Source of the DNA: Deltaproteobacteria bacterium
GTDB taxonomy: Bacteria > Desulfobacterota > G020345765
DNA: 14,999 nucleotides
NCBI GenBank assembly: GCA_030616835.1
Contig: JAUWWP010000030.1
Coordinates: forward strand, 1-14,999
Direction of reading: 5' to 3'
The translations under genes and the position numbers were made by a program. Positions 7,978 to 14,977 of the stretch are shown here, piece by piece. Within the stretch, counting starts at the first letter, position 1; the number at the start of each line of letters is the position of its first letter. The notes under the pieces are model-generated. The model was given only the letters and a program-made list of their open reading frames with translations. It was not told the DNA's origin and made no database searches.

Positions 7978-8478
7978 ATGGCAACCATCGGTGTTATTAT
8001 CTTTCTGCTGATCCTGGTCTTCGGGCTGCTGTCCATCGTTTTCGGCCTCCCGGGGACAATTATCATCTTCCTGGCTACCCTGATCTATGGCCTGATCACC
8101 TCCTTTGATAAGATTAACCTTAAATTAATTCTGATCCTTCTCGCTCTCACTATCCTTGCCGAGGTAATTGAGTTCGTCGTGGGAGTTGTCGGCGCGAAAA
8201 GATTCGGCTCATCCAAACAGGCTATAGTTTTCTCCATCGTGGGGGGAATCGTGGGTGCCATTATTGGGCTCCCTTTACCGCTGGGGATCGGCTCGGTCCT
8301 GGGGGCCTTTATCGGCGCCTTTCTGGGAGCCTTTATCAGCGAATTCTTGAGCTATCGGGATCTCCGCAGGGCCTCCCGGGTGGGATTTGGTACCTTCCTG
8401 GGAAGGGTGTTGGGAATGGCCAGCAAGGGCACCCTGACCCTCATAATGATCATCATCATCCTCTTTGCCATTTTTTAA
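7978..8478 (+). CDS. DUF456 family multi-span membrane protein
   Basis: This 166-residue, very hydrophobic protein matches the DUF456 family, whose function is unknown. The family pattern is visible: GLPGTIIIFLATLIYG (23-38), a second helix pair (about 48-70), AKRFGSSK (73-80), a glycine-rich membrane region with GAFLGAFISEFL (113-124), then RRASRVGFGTFLGRVLG (130-146) and a final helix (about 152-166). About five membrane segments are predicted by eye. It starts two bases after secF and has no clear Shine-Dalgarno, so it probably depends on upstream translation and belongs to the yajC-secDF operon. A link to export is suggested by position only. The reading ends just before a pyrimidine-rich stretch. 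Confidence 0.85.
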   Translation: MATIGVIIFLLILVFGLLSIVFGLPGTIIIFLATLIYGLITSFDKINLKLILILLALTILAEVIEFVVGVVGAKRFGSSKQAIVFSIVGGIVGAIIGLPLPLGIGSVLGAFIGAFLGAFISEFLSYRDLRRASRVGFGTFLGRVLGMASKGTLTLIMIIIILFAIF

Positions 8479-8491
8479 TCCGGCAATAACA

Positions 8492-8503
8492 CCCTCCCCT
8501 CCC
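8492..8503. other. C/G-run tract between convergent genes
   Basis: CCCTCCCCTCCC on the + strand reads as three G-runs separated by single A's on the minus strand, within the 115 bp gap between the DUF456 gene and radC. It lies downstream of radC on the transcribed strand. With nearby GG pairs it might form an imperfect G-quadruplex. No classical terminator hairpin was found in this gap. Confidence 0.4.
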
Positions 8504-8593
8504 ATCTCCTCTTTCCATCATCTACCATAGTGGAAGTGGGGATTATTCTCTTTTTCATTAGACCAAAGATTGCCGAAGGTGATGTCTTCTTTC

Positions 8594-9295
8594 TTAAGCA
8601 TCTAGATTGTGCCCTTCAATCAGCCCTTCGTCAGCAAAACTGAAGTATTTGTTGCCACCAATGATTATGTGATCTAATACCTTAATTTGCATAGTCTTTC
8701 CCGCAGAGACCAACTCTTGAGTTATCTCTCTATCGCTCTGACTCGGGTCGGGATCTCCTGAAGGATGGTTATGGGCAAAAATTAAAGCGGCGGCATCATA
8801 TTTGATTGCCTTTTTCATAATCTCCCGTGGATATACCGCGCTGGAGGTTAAAGACCCCACAAAAAGGTTTTTAGCATCTATTAACCTATTCTTACTATCC
8901 AAAAACAGCACTTTAAAGACCTCCCTTTTATCCTTCCGCATCGCCTGGTTCAAATAATCAAATACCGCTTTTGAGGATTTTAGTTGAATCGACTTCCCCA
9001 TAATTTTTTCTTTCAAATATCGCTCAGATATCTGCTGGAAAAGTTTCAAACCAAAGGCATTATGCGGCCCGATCCCTTTAATCTCCCGAAGCTCTTCCAT
9101 CGGCGCTTCAAGAACACCGCGAAAATTCTTGAACTTTTTCATGGCCGCTTTTGCCTGTTGCTTGCAGTCTTTTCGAGGGGTTCCGAGAGTCAGTAGCAAC
9201 TCAACTATCTCATAATCATGAAATGCGGAAATGCCTGATTTTATTAATTTCTCTCGTAATCTTTTCCGGTGGCCTTCCCTGCTTTTTGAATCCAT
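8594..9295 (-). CDS. radC: RadC family JAB/MPN+ domain protein
   Basis: RadC-family proteins combine a helix-hairpin-helix region with a JAB1/MPN+ metalloprotease-like fold; their biochemical role is unsettled despite the old 'DNA repair' label. The 233-residue product has the usual N-terminal region (REGHRKRLREKL, 6-17), a helix-hairpin-helix segment (EIKGIGPHNA, 71-80), and the JAMM metal site: H175, H177 and D188 in HNHPSGDPDPSQSD, with E125 as the probable fourth element. YDAAALIFAHNHPSG is the family signature. The length matches normal RadC (about 225). A GGAAGG Shine-Dalgarno-like run (9305-9310) precedes the ATG by 9 bases. It is divergent from recJ and has its own promoter about 115 bases upstream. 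Intact metal ligands suggest it is functional. Confidence 0.95.
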   Translation of the reverse strand: MDSKSREGHRKRLREKLIKSGISAFHDYEIVELLLTLGTPRKDCKQQAKAAMKKFKNFRGVLEAPMEELREIKGIGPHNAFGLKLFQQISERYLKEKIMGKSIQLKSSKAVFDYLNQAMRKDKREVFKVLFLDSKNRLIDAKNLFVGSLTSSAVYPREIMKKAIKYDAAALIFAHNHPSGDPDPSQSDREITQELVSAGKTMQIKVLDHIIIGGNKYFSFADEGLIEGHNLDA

Positions 9296-9416
9296 TTGTT
9301 TCGACCTTCCTTTTGTTATCCTTTCCTCTCTTGATGAGGTTTCCCCGACTACCCCTGTCGTTTATTTCTCTCATCTAATAGGGTAGGTCTGTCAGTATTT
9401 TATTAAATTTACCAGA

Positions 9417-9444
9417 ATTATACAAAGAAAACATATTTAGTCAA
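9417..9444 (-). promoter_or_regulatory. Sigma70-type promoter for radC
   Basis: On the minus strand, TTGACT (9439-9444) and TATAAT (9417-9422) are separated by 16 bases, a strong match to the housekeeping consensus. The predicted start near 9410 gives an untranslated leader of about 115 bases. Confidence 0.75.
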
Positions 9445-9488
9445 GGAACTTTATCTTCTATTTTTTTGATCTTGAGGGCAAGCAGCTA

Positions 9489-9517
9489 TTGACGGAAATA
9501 ACTTTCTAAAATATAGT
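9489..9517 (+). promoter_or_regulatory. Sigma70-type promoter for recJ
   Basis: TTGACG (9489-9494) and TATAGT (9512-9517) are spaced by 17 bases. Transcription would begin near 9524, leaving a leader of about 15 bases before the recJ ATG. The only Shine-Dalgarno-like element is a weak TTGAGA run. Confidence 0.75.
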
Positions 9518-9538
9518 CTTATTAATCCTTGAGAAAAA

Positions 9539-11263
9539 ATGGAAAAGCGCTGGAAGATATTACCATCTGAGCCTGAGTTACAGAGAAAGCTTACCGAGGA
9601 GCTAAGGCTCTCTCCTCTACTGGCACAGCTCCTGATCAATCGGGAGTTTAGCGACCCCCAGCAAGCTGATAGATTCCTGAACTCCACCCTCTCTGACCTC
9701 CATGCCCCCTTCTTAATGAAGGATATGGATCGGGCCGTGGATAGAATTATCCCGACAATTAAGAACCGGGAGAGGCTCTGCATCTATGGCGATTATGATG
9801 TTGATGGAATCACCGCTACTGCTCTGCTGAAGATCTTCTTGAGCGAAATCAGAGCTCAACCCCTCTCTTATTTTCCTCATCGACTTAATGAAGGCCGCGG
9901 CCTAAACCCGGAGGCCCTCGATCGGCTTAGCCAACAGGGGGTAAAGCTCCTCATTACTGTTGACTGTGGAATCTCGGACAACGAACAGGTGGTTTATGCT
10001 CGCAAGTTAGGAATCGATGTAATTATCACCGATCACCATGAGGTTCCGGAGGATCTCCCCCCGGCCCGGGCAATCCTGAATCCCCGGCAGAAAGACTGCA
10101 AATTCCCCTATAAAACACTGGCAGGAGTGGGAGTAGCCTTTAATCTCGCCATCGCCCTTCGGGCCAGACTGCGGGATGAGGGCTTCTTTGGAGATCGAGA
10201 AGCACCCAATCTTAAGCAGTATCTTGACCTGGTAGCGCTGGGAACCATTGCTGATATTGTCCCCCTCACTGATGAGAATCGCATCTTCGTCAGATATGGT
10301 CTGGAGCAGTTGACTGCCGGTCGGCGGGTAGGGATCCGGGCCCTGAAGGAAGTAAGCGGATGTGCATTCGGCTCGATTAACACTGTGGCGGTGGGGTTCC
10401 GCCTTGCCCCCCGAATAAATGCCGCCGGAAGGCTTAGCCAGGCCGATGAGAGCCTTAAGCTCCTGACCACCAATAGTGAAGAGGAGGCTAACACTATTGC
10501 CCGGAAGCTAAATGAAGAGAACTATCAGCGTCAACAGATTGAGGAAAATATTTCAAAAGAAGCGTGCTCACTGGTGGAGGCTGATGTTAGACTTAAAAAG
10601 GGAGCCTCCCTGGTCTTAGCCTCTCCTGATTGGCATCCAGGGGTAATCGGGATCGCTGCCTCCCGTCTTACCAATGAGTATTTTAAGCCCACCATCCTGA
10701 TCTCGGTTAAAGAGGGATTAGGTAAAGGCTCAGCCCGCAGCATCCCGGGCTTTGATCTCTATCAGGGAATTAGATCCTGCCAGGACTTACTAAAAAGCTA
10801 CGGAGGGCATCGGTGGGCGGCAGGATTAACCATACTGGAGGACAGAATTGATGAATTCCGGGATCGGTTTGAGCGATTAGTAACTGAAAGTCTCTCCGAG
10901 GAGGACTTTATCCCTCAGCTCAGTATTGATGCCTTACTTCCCTTACCAGATATAACCGAGAACTTAGTTGAAGAGCTAAACTTACTGGAGCCCTTCGGTC
11001 CCGGCAACCCGGAACCCACCTTCGCCACCACAGGCCTGAAGCTTACTGATTCCTGGATAGTGGGCAATAATCACCTGAAGTTGAAGATCAGTGAACAGGG
11101 AAGGTTTTATTCTGCCATCGGCTTCAGAATGGCGGATCACTATCCTCTTCCCTCCTCCACCATCGATCTGGCCTTCATTCCCCAATTTAATGAATGGGAA
11201 GGAGTAAGGAGCGTTCAGCTTAAAGTGAAGGATGTAAGGACGGCAAAACCGGCCTCTTCTTAA
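9539..11263 (+). CDS. recJ: Single-stranded-DNA-specific 5'-3' exonuclease RecJ
   Basis: RecJ degrades single-stranded DNA 5' to 3' in recombinational and mismatch repair. The 574-residue length equals E. coli RecJ (577). Motifs occur in order: DYDVDG (85-90, motif I), VDCG (141-144), DHH (165-167, motif III), ALGTIADIVPLTDENR (233-248, motif IV), RINAAGRL (292-299), then the DHHA1 domain with SPDWHPGVIGIAASRL (362-377) and GGHRWAAG (422-429). The C-terminal OB-fold region includes LEPFGPGNPEPTF (483-495). All catalytic aspartates and histidines look intact. The start ATG 9539 is supported by the family N-terminus (EKRWKI) and by the promoter position. Its last 44 bases overlap, tail to tail, a broken DUF123 gene on the other strand. 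Confidence 0.97.
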   Translation: MEKRWKILPSEPELQRKLTEELRLSPLLAQLLINREFSDPQQADRFLNSTLSDLHAPFLMKDMDRAVDRIIPTIKNRERLCIYGDYDVDGITATALLKIFLSEIRAQPLSYFPHRLNEGRGLNPEALDRLSQQGVKLLITVDCGISDNEQVVYARKLGIDVIITDHHEVPEDLPPARAILNPRQKDCKFPYKTLAGVGVAFNLAIALRARLRDEGFFGDREAPNLKQYLDLVALGTIADIVPLTDENRIFVRYGLEQLTAGRRVGIRALKEVSGCAFGSINTVAVGFRLAPRINAAGRLSQADESLKLLTTNSEEEANTIARKLNEENYQRQQIEENISKEACSLVEADVRLKKGASLVLASPDWHPGVIGIAASRLTNEYFKPTILISVKEGLGKGSARSIPGFDLYQGIRSCQDLLKSYGGHRWAAGLTILEDRIDEFRDRFERLVTESLSEEDFIPQLSIDALLPLPDITENLVEELNLLEPFGPGNPEPTFATTGLKLTDSWIVGNNHLKLKISEQGRFYSAIGFRMADHYPLPSSTIDLAFIPQFNEWEGVRSVQLKVKDVRTAKPASS

Positions 11264-11618
11264 AATAGATCAGATGACTCATGCACCCCTTCCGGCAGTC
11301 CGAGGCCCCAAACCCGGGCACGAGAATCCGGGCCCCCTTTATCCTCTTAAGTCTCTGGTTAGTGGCACACTCCTCACCTGAACTCTTTTGAACCTCGATG
11401 ATTTGGGCATATCTTGAGCACAGCAGATAATCGATGTGCCAGTGAAGTCTCTTCCCTCATTTTCTGCGATGACGGGAAAGTCTCGAGGAGAGATTTTTAC
11501 CTCCACTGCCGGTGTAAAGATAGAACCCCCGGGGCAGCTCAAAAACTCCCAGTCTCCCAACCCTGACTGTCCGATCCTTCTCCAGCTTGATGATTAAGGT
11601 GTAGTTTTCCGCACTAAT
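11220..11618 (-). pseudogene. DUF123 (COG1833, GIY-YIG-like) protein, interrupted by one TGA and lacking a normal start
   Basis: Reading the minus strand from 11618 to the TAA at 11222-11220 in one frame gives 132 codons matching the DUF123 family end to end. Visible family motifs are VGRLGVFELPRGFYLYTGS, LSSRLSRHRRK, HWHIDYLL, EECA, VPGFGASDC and CMSHLIYF. This family is related to GIY-YIG nuclease folds and is sometimes fused or adjacent to DNA repair enzymes; its activity is not established. One in-frame TGA (11459-11457) lies between RRK and GKRLHWH, where homologues have a variable charged stretch. There is no frameshift. The open frame upstream has no ATG, GTG or TTG; an ATT at 11618-11616 sits where a start would be expected, 11 bases after a strong GGAGG (11634-11630). 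A near-consensus promoter is retained. The most likely reading is a recently inactivated gene, or base errors in the assembly. The 3' end overlaps recJ by 44 bases. Confidence 0.8.
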
Positions 11619-11629
11619 GGAGCTGAACC

Positions 11630-11637
11630 CCTCCTTT
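11630..11637 (-). promoter_or_regulatory. Shine-Dalgarno of the DUF123 gene
   Basis: On the minus strand AAAGGAGG (11637-11630) is a strong ribosome site placed just before the DUF123 frame, although no standard start codon follows at normal spacing. It supports this being a former or functional gene. Confidence 0.6.
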
Positions 11638-11657
11638 CAGATAAGAACTACCTCTAA

Positions 11658-11686
11658 ATAATAAGTAATAATCTGGATCATGTCAA
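11658..11686 (-). promoter_or_regulatory. Near-consensus promoter of the DUF123 gene
   Basis: On the minus strand TTGACA (11686-11681) and TATTAT (11663-11658) are separated by 17 bases. Transcription would begin near 11651, about 14 bases before the Shine-Dalgarno. This is the best promoter match in the window, yet it drives a gene with an internal stop. Confidence 0.75.
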
Positions 11687-11760
11687 AGGCTTCTTCTGCA
11701 GAAGTTTCCTTAAAATTTTGTGTTTTATGATCCGCATATGGCGGAATGATTGATTTGGAA

Positions 11761-11957
11761 TTTGAACCACGAATTTCACGAATTACACGAAAAAAATTCC
11801 CTTTGGGGATTTGGGATTTGAGACATTGGGATTTGAACCACGAATTTCACGAATTACACGAAAAAAATTCCCTTTTGGGATTTGGGATTTGAGACATTGG
11901 GATTTGAACCACGAATTACACGAAAAAAATTCCCTTTTGGGATTTGACGCATTGGGA
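11761..11957. repeat. Tandem repeat, 71 bp unit, about 2.8 copies
   Basis: Copies start at 11761, 11832 and 11903. The first two are 71 bases long and nearly identical. The third is 55 bases, having lost about 9 bases near its start and about 7 in the GGATTT-rich part. Each begins TTTGAACCACGAATT, continues with ACACGAAAAAAATTCCC and ends in a TTGGGATTTGAGACATTGGGA-like segment (a few bases shorter in copy 3). Short ORFs crossing it are translations of the repeat, not genes. It occupies most of the spacer upstream of selB; the stretch 11687-11760 holds only a 12 bp palindrome and a 5 bp hairpin. Confidence 0.9.
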
Positions 11958-11979
11958 TTTGGTCATTTCAGTATATTGC

Positions 11980-12009
11980 TTGCCAATCAGGATAGATTTC
12001 TGGTATATT
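11980..12009 (+). promoter_or_regulatory. Extended -10 promoter abutting selB
   Basis: TTGCCA (11980-11985) and TATATT (12004-12009) are spaced by 18 bases, and a TG at 12001-12002 gives an extended -10 (TGgTATATT). The -10 ends 7 bases before the selB ATG, so transcription would begin at or within a base or two of the start codon. That predicts a leaderless mRNA. Confidence 0.6.
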
Positions 12010-12016
12010 ATAAGGT

Positions 12017-13924
12017 ATGAAACAGATTGTTCTCGGAACTGCCGGACACATCGATCATGGAAAGACCCTGTTGATCAAGGCACTTACCGGCGTGGATACC
12101 GATCGCCTCAAGGAAGAGAAGCGCCGGGGGATCACGATCGAGCTGGGCTTCACCTATCTGAGTCTGCCCAGTGGTAGCCGGGCAGGGATTGTTGATGTTC
12201 CGGGACACGAAAAGTTTGTTAAGAACATGGTGGCCGGGGCCGGGGGGATCGATTGCATCCTCCTGGTTATTGCTGCTGATGAAGGAGTAATGCCTCAGAC
12301 CAGAGAGCACCTGGATATCTGCACCCTCCTGGGTATCCAGAGAGGTCTGGTGGCCCTGACCAAGATCGACCTGGTCGATAACGAAATCCGGGCCTTAGCC
12401 GAGGACGAGACCCGGGATTTTCTAAAGGGTAGCTTCCTTGCCAGCTCACCGATTATTCCTGTCTCTTCCATTACCAGGGAAGGTCTTCCTGAGCTTATCA
12501 CTGAGCTGGAAAAGCTGGTTATGGATACTCCGGGGAGGGATTCATCCGGACTCTTTCGCCTTCCAATCGATCGCATTTTTACCATGAAAGGCTTCGGCAC
12601 CGTAGTTACCGGGACTTTGCTCTCCGGACAGGTAAGCAAGGGAGAGATGGTCGAGATTCTCCCCGGCAAAAACAAGGCAAAGGTGCGGGGAATCCAGGTT
12701 CATAATCAAGAGGTTGCTTGTGCGCTGGCTGGTCAGCGGACTGCCATCAATCTGCAGGCAGTGGAGAAATCCCGGATCCAGCGAGGTGACCTACTCACCC
12801 ATCCTGGAAACTATGATCCTACTCCCAAGATCTTAGCCTACCTCCAGCTCCTTTCCGGGGCTGCCCGGCCACTCAGGAACCGGAGCCGGTTGAGCTTCCA
12901 TCTGGGGACCGCCAGAGTTCTGGGAAAAATTACCCTTCTCTCCCAGAATGAGATCCCTCCGGGAAAGGAGGGTTTTGCTGTGATTCACCTGGAACGACCC
13001 ATAGCGGCTTCGTTTAGGGATCGATTCATTCTCCGTAGCTTTGCCTATGCCCAGACCATTGGTGGGGGAGAGGTTCTTGACCCCCATCCTCAAAAAATCC
13101 GCCCGCATTCTGCGCAGATCCTGAATGAGTTAGAGATATTAAGGAGCGGCGGTGCGGAAGAGATCATCGAGCTGGGTGTCGATCGCACGGGATATGAGGG
13201 AATAACCCAGGAAAGGCTCCCGGGAAAAACCAACCTTCCTCCTCAGGATATCCCTAAGCTGATCCAGAGGTTAATCTCCCAGGGAAGAATCATCCAGTTA
13301 GACTCGCTCCTGATCCATCAGAAACGATACCAGGAAGCTCAGAAGCGAATCCGGGAGTGCCTTCAGGACTACCACCACAGATTCCCCCTCAGGAGTGGAA
13401 TCTCCCGGGAGGAGTTGAAAGGTAAGCTGGATCTCAAACTCAAGGAGAGGATATTCAGCCATCTGCTCCAAAAACTTATTGATACTCAGGAGATCTCCCT
13501 TAAGGAAGAAGGTATCTCGCTTTTTGAGCACCGGGTAGAGCTTCCGGAGGAAAAAAAGCGGCTTAAGGATAAGATCGAGAAGATCTATCAGGAGGGGGGA
13601 TTAGAGCCCCCTACTCTTAAGGATCTGGAAGGGAGCCTCTCAGCTCAGAAAGAAGAGATTAGGGAAGCGGTTTCTCTTCTTTTCCGAGAGGGTCTGCTCA
13701 TCAGGGTTAAGGATGAGCTTTATTTTCATGCTAAGCCCTGCCAGAAGCTCGAGCAGAGACTCAGGGATTTCCTTAGCAGAAAAAAGGAGATTACTACCCA
13801 GGAGTTTAAGGATCTGACCCAGGCCTCCCGCAAGTATACCATTCCCTTACTTGAGTACTTCGATGCCCAGAAAATTACTATCAGGGTCGGAGAAAAAAGA
13901 AAGTTAAGAGAGAGGACAGCCTAA
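12017..13924 (+). CDS. selB: Selenocysteine-specific translation elongation factor SelB
   Basis: SelB is the GTPase that brings selenocysteyl-tRNA to UGA codons marked by a SECIS hairpin. The 635-residue length matches bacterial SelB (E. coli 614, Moorella about 634). The GTPase core has GTAGHIDHGKT (7-17), RRGITIELGF (36-45), DVPGHEKFVKNMV (60-72), TKID (115-118) and PVSS (148-151). Two beta-barrel domains follow (about 175-370), including FTMKGFGTVVTGTLLSGQV, then a C-terminal region (about 380-635) with winged-helix repeats that bind the SECIS RNA in known SelBs. Full length argues for a working Sec system, yet selA, selD and tRNA-Sec are absent here. No proper Shine-Dalgarno precedes ATG 12017; AAGG at 12012-12015 is too close, consistent with a leaderless start. 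The FHA gene begins 20 bases downstream and may be co-transcribed. Confidence 0.96.
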   Translation: MKQIVLGTAGHIDHGKTLLIKALTGVDTDRLKEEKRRGITIELGFTYLSLPSGSRAGIVDVPGHEKFVKNMVAGAGGIDCILLVIAADEGVMPQTREHLDICTLLGIQRGLVALTKIDLVDNEIRALAEDETRDFLKGSFLASSPIIPVSSITREGLPELITELEKLVMDTPGRDSSGLFRLPIDRIFTMKGFGTVVTGTLLSGQVSKGEMVEILPGKNKAKVRGIQVHNQEVACALAGQRTAINLQAVEKSRIQRGDLLTHPGNYDPTPKILAYLQLLSGAARPLRNRSRLSFHLGTARVLGKITLLSQNEIPPGKEGFAVIHLERPIAASFRDRFILRSFAYAQTIGGGEVLDPHPQKIRPHSAQILNELEILRSGGAEEIIELGVDRTGYEGITQERLPGKTNLPPQDIPKLIQRLISQGRIIQLDSLLIHQKRYQEAQKRIRECLQDYHHRFPLRSGISREELKGKLDLKLKERIFSHLLQKLIDTQEISLKEEGISLFEHRVELPEEKKRLKDKIEKIYQEGGLEPPTLKDLEGSLSAQKEEIREAVSLLFREGLLIRVKDELYFHAKPCQKLEQRLRDFLSRKKEITTQEFKDLTQASRKYTIPLLEYFDAQKITIRVGEKRKLRERTA

Positions 13925-13944
13925 AAGAGGATGGCCTAAAATTT

Positions 13945-14898
13945 ATGTTTATCCACTGTCCGGATTGCCAGAGCAGGCTGAAGATTGACGAAAAAAGCCT
14001 GGAAATGAAGAAGTTCAAGTGTCCGAAGTGCGGCACTATCTCTACTATCTCCCCGGATTTAGAGAGCAAGGCCGGGGAACCAGACCAGGGTCAGTTACCC
14101 GAAAAAAGCGACATTACCCTGCATTCCCTCCCCCAAAGAAAGCTAAGTAGCCTTCCCGAGGATCTAAGGCTTTCTGTTTCGGTCATTGAGGGAAACGATG
14201 AGGGAAAAATCATCTACCTCAGCAAGCCCAGGACAACCCTGGGCCGGGAGGGGGCCGACATTATCCTGAACGATTCTGAGGTCTCACGAACCCATGCCGC
14301 CCTTATCGTTTATCAGAAAGGGTTTACTATTAAGGATCTGGACAGCACTAATGGGACCTTCGTTAACGGCAAAAGGATCGAGGAGAGTGAGCTTAAACAT
14401 CTGGACGAGATCGAGATCGGCGGGACCAGGCTGCTTTTTACCATTTATCAGAAACTGGAAGAGTTCATTCAAGAGCCTTCCGGTACCGAAGAGGAAACCT
14501 TGGAGGAGATCGAGCTGATAGATGAGGCCGGCACTACCGATGATTCCGTCACGAGGATGGAACGGAGGATGATTGACCTGAAACTTCCTGCCGGCCGAAG
14601 GTTATTTCTGGAGTTTCTCGAAGGAAGGAACAAGGGAAAGAGGATCGAATTCCCGCAGGGACGGATCGTCATCGGCCGCTCCGGGGTAGACATCAATCTC
14701 GATGACCCTAATGCCTCCCGCAAGCATGCAGTTATTGAGGTCTGGTCCCGAGACCAGATCTATTTAAGAGACTTAGCCAGCACCAACGGAACCTTCCTTA
14801 ATGGCACTCGAATCACTTCTGCCCGGCTCAGGAACGGGGATGAAATTGTGATCGGAAGCATCCGACTAAGGTTCGTGATGGAAAAGGTATCACCTTAA
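13945..14898 (+). CDS. Zinc-ribbon protein with two FHA domains
   Basis: This 317-residue cytosolic protein begins with a zinc ribbon (C5 and C8 in CPDC; C26 and C29 in CPKC, like the MJ0042-type finger). Two forkhead-associated domains, which bind phosphothreonine peptides, follow. FHA1 (about 78-167) has G100-R101, SRTH (114-117) and STNGTFVNG (134-142). FHA2 (about 219-312) has G244-R245, SRKH (258-261) and STNGTFLNG (279-287). Both keep the phosphate-binding arginine, serine, histidine and asparagine residues, so both should be functional. A linker (about 168-215) is acidic and threonine-rich (TEEETLEEIE, then GTTDDSVT), a plausible kinase target. No kinase gene is in the window. No signal peptide or membrane segment is seen. 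The exact partner is unknown; a signalling adaptor role is inferred from domains alone. Confidence 0.9.
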   Translation: MFIHCPDCQSRLKIDEKSLEMKKFKCPKCGTISTISPDLESKAGEPDQGQLPEKSDITLHSLPQRKLSSLPEDLRLSVSVIEGNDEGKIIYLSKPRTTLGREGADIILNDSEVSRTHAALIVYQKGFTIKDLDSTNGTFVNGKRIEESELKHLDEIEIGGTRLLFTIYQKLEEFIQEPSGTEEETLEEIELIDEAGTTDDSVTRMERRMIDLKLPAGRRLFLEFLEGRNKGKRIEFPQGRIVIGRSGVDINLDDPNASRKHAVIEVWSRDQIYLRDLASTNGTFLNGTRITSARLRNGDEIVIGSIRLRFVMEKVSP

Positions 14899-14946
14899 CT
14901 GTGATTCGGATATAAGGGAAAGACTTAGAGGCGCCCCTTTAGTGTT

Positions 14947-14977
14947 TGTCCTGAGCCCTTCGATTTCACTCAGGACA
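14947..14977. repeat. 9 bp inverted repeat with a 13-base loop
   Basis: TGTCCTGAG (14947-14955) pairs perfectly with CTCAGGACA (14969-14977). The loop contains CCCTTCGATTTCA. It follows the FHA stop by about 50 bases and lacks a T-run, so it may be a dispersed repeat of the TTCGA...CTCAGGAC type rather than a terminator. The rest of 14899-14999 shows nothing else. Confidence 0.55.

Noticed and set aside
11457..11459. The DUF123 TGA as a selenocysteine codon, prompted by nearby selB
   Set aside because: The position falls in a basic, variable stretch where I expect no cysteine in the family, and no hairpin with a typical SECIS apical loop is evident just downstream. The gene also lacks a normal start.
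11339..11560. Open minus-strand frame of 73 codons
   Set aside because: It is a different frame of the DUF123 remnant; the conserved motifs are in the other frame, so this one is a shadow.
11693..11704. 12 bp perfect palindrome CTTCTGCAGAAG just upstream of the DUF123 promoter
   Set aside because: It could be an operator, but one short palindrome without a second copy or a regulator gene is not enough to call.
11761..11957. CRISPR array
   Set aside because: The whole 71 bp unit repeats in tandem; there are no unique spacers between short repeats, and no cas genes are present.
11811..12020. Open + strand frame of 69 codons before selB
   Set aside because: It is mostly translated tandem repeat with no independent coding signal.
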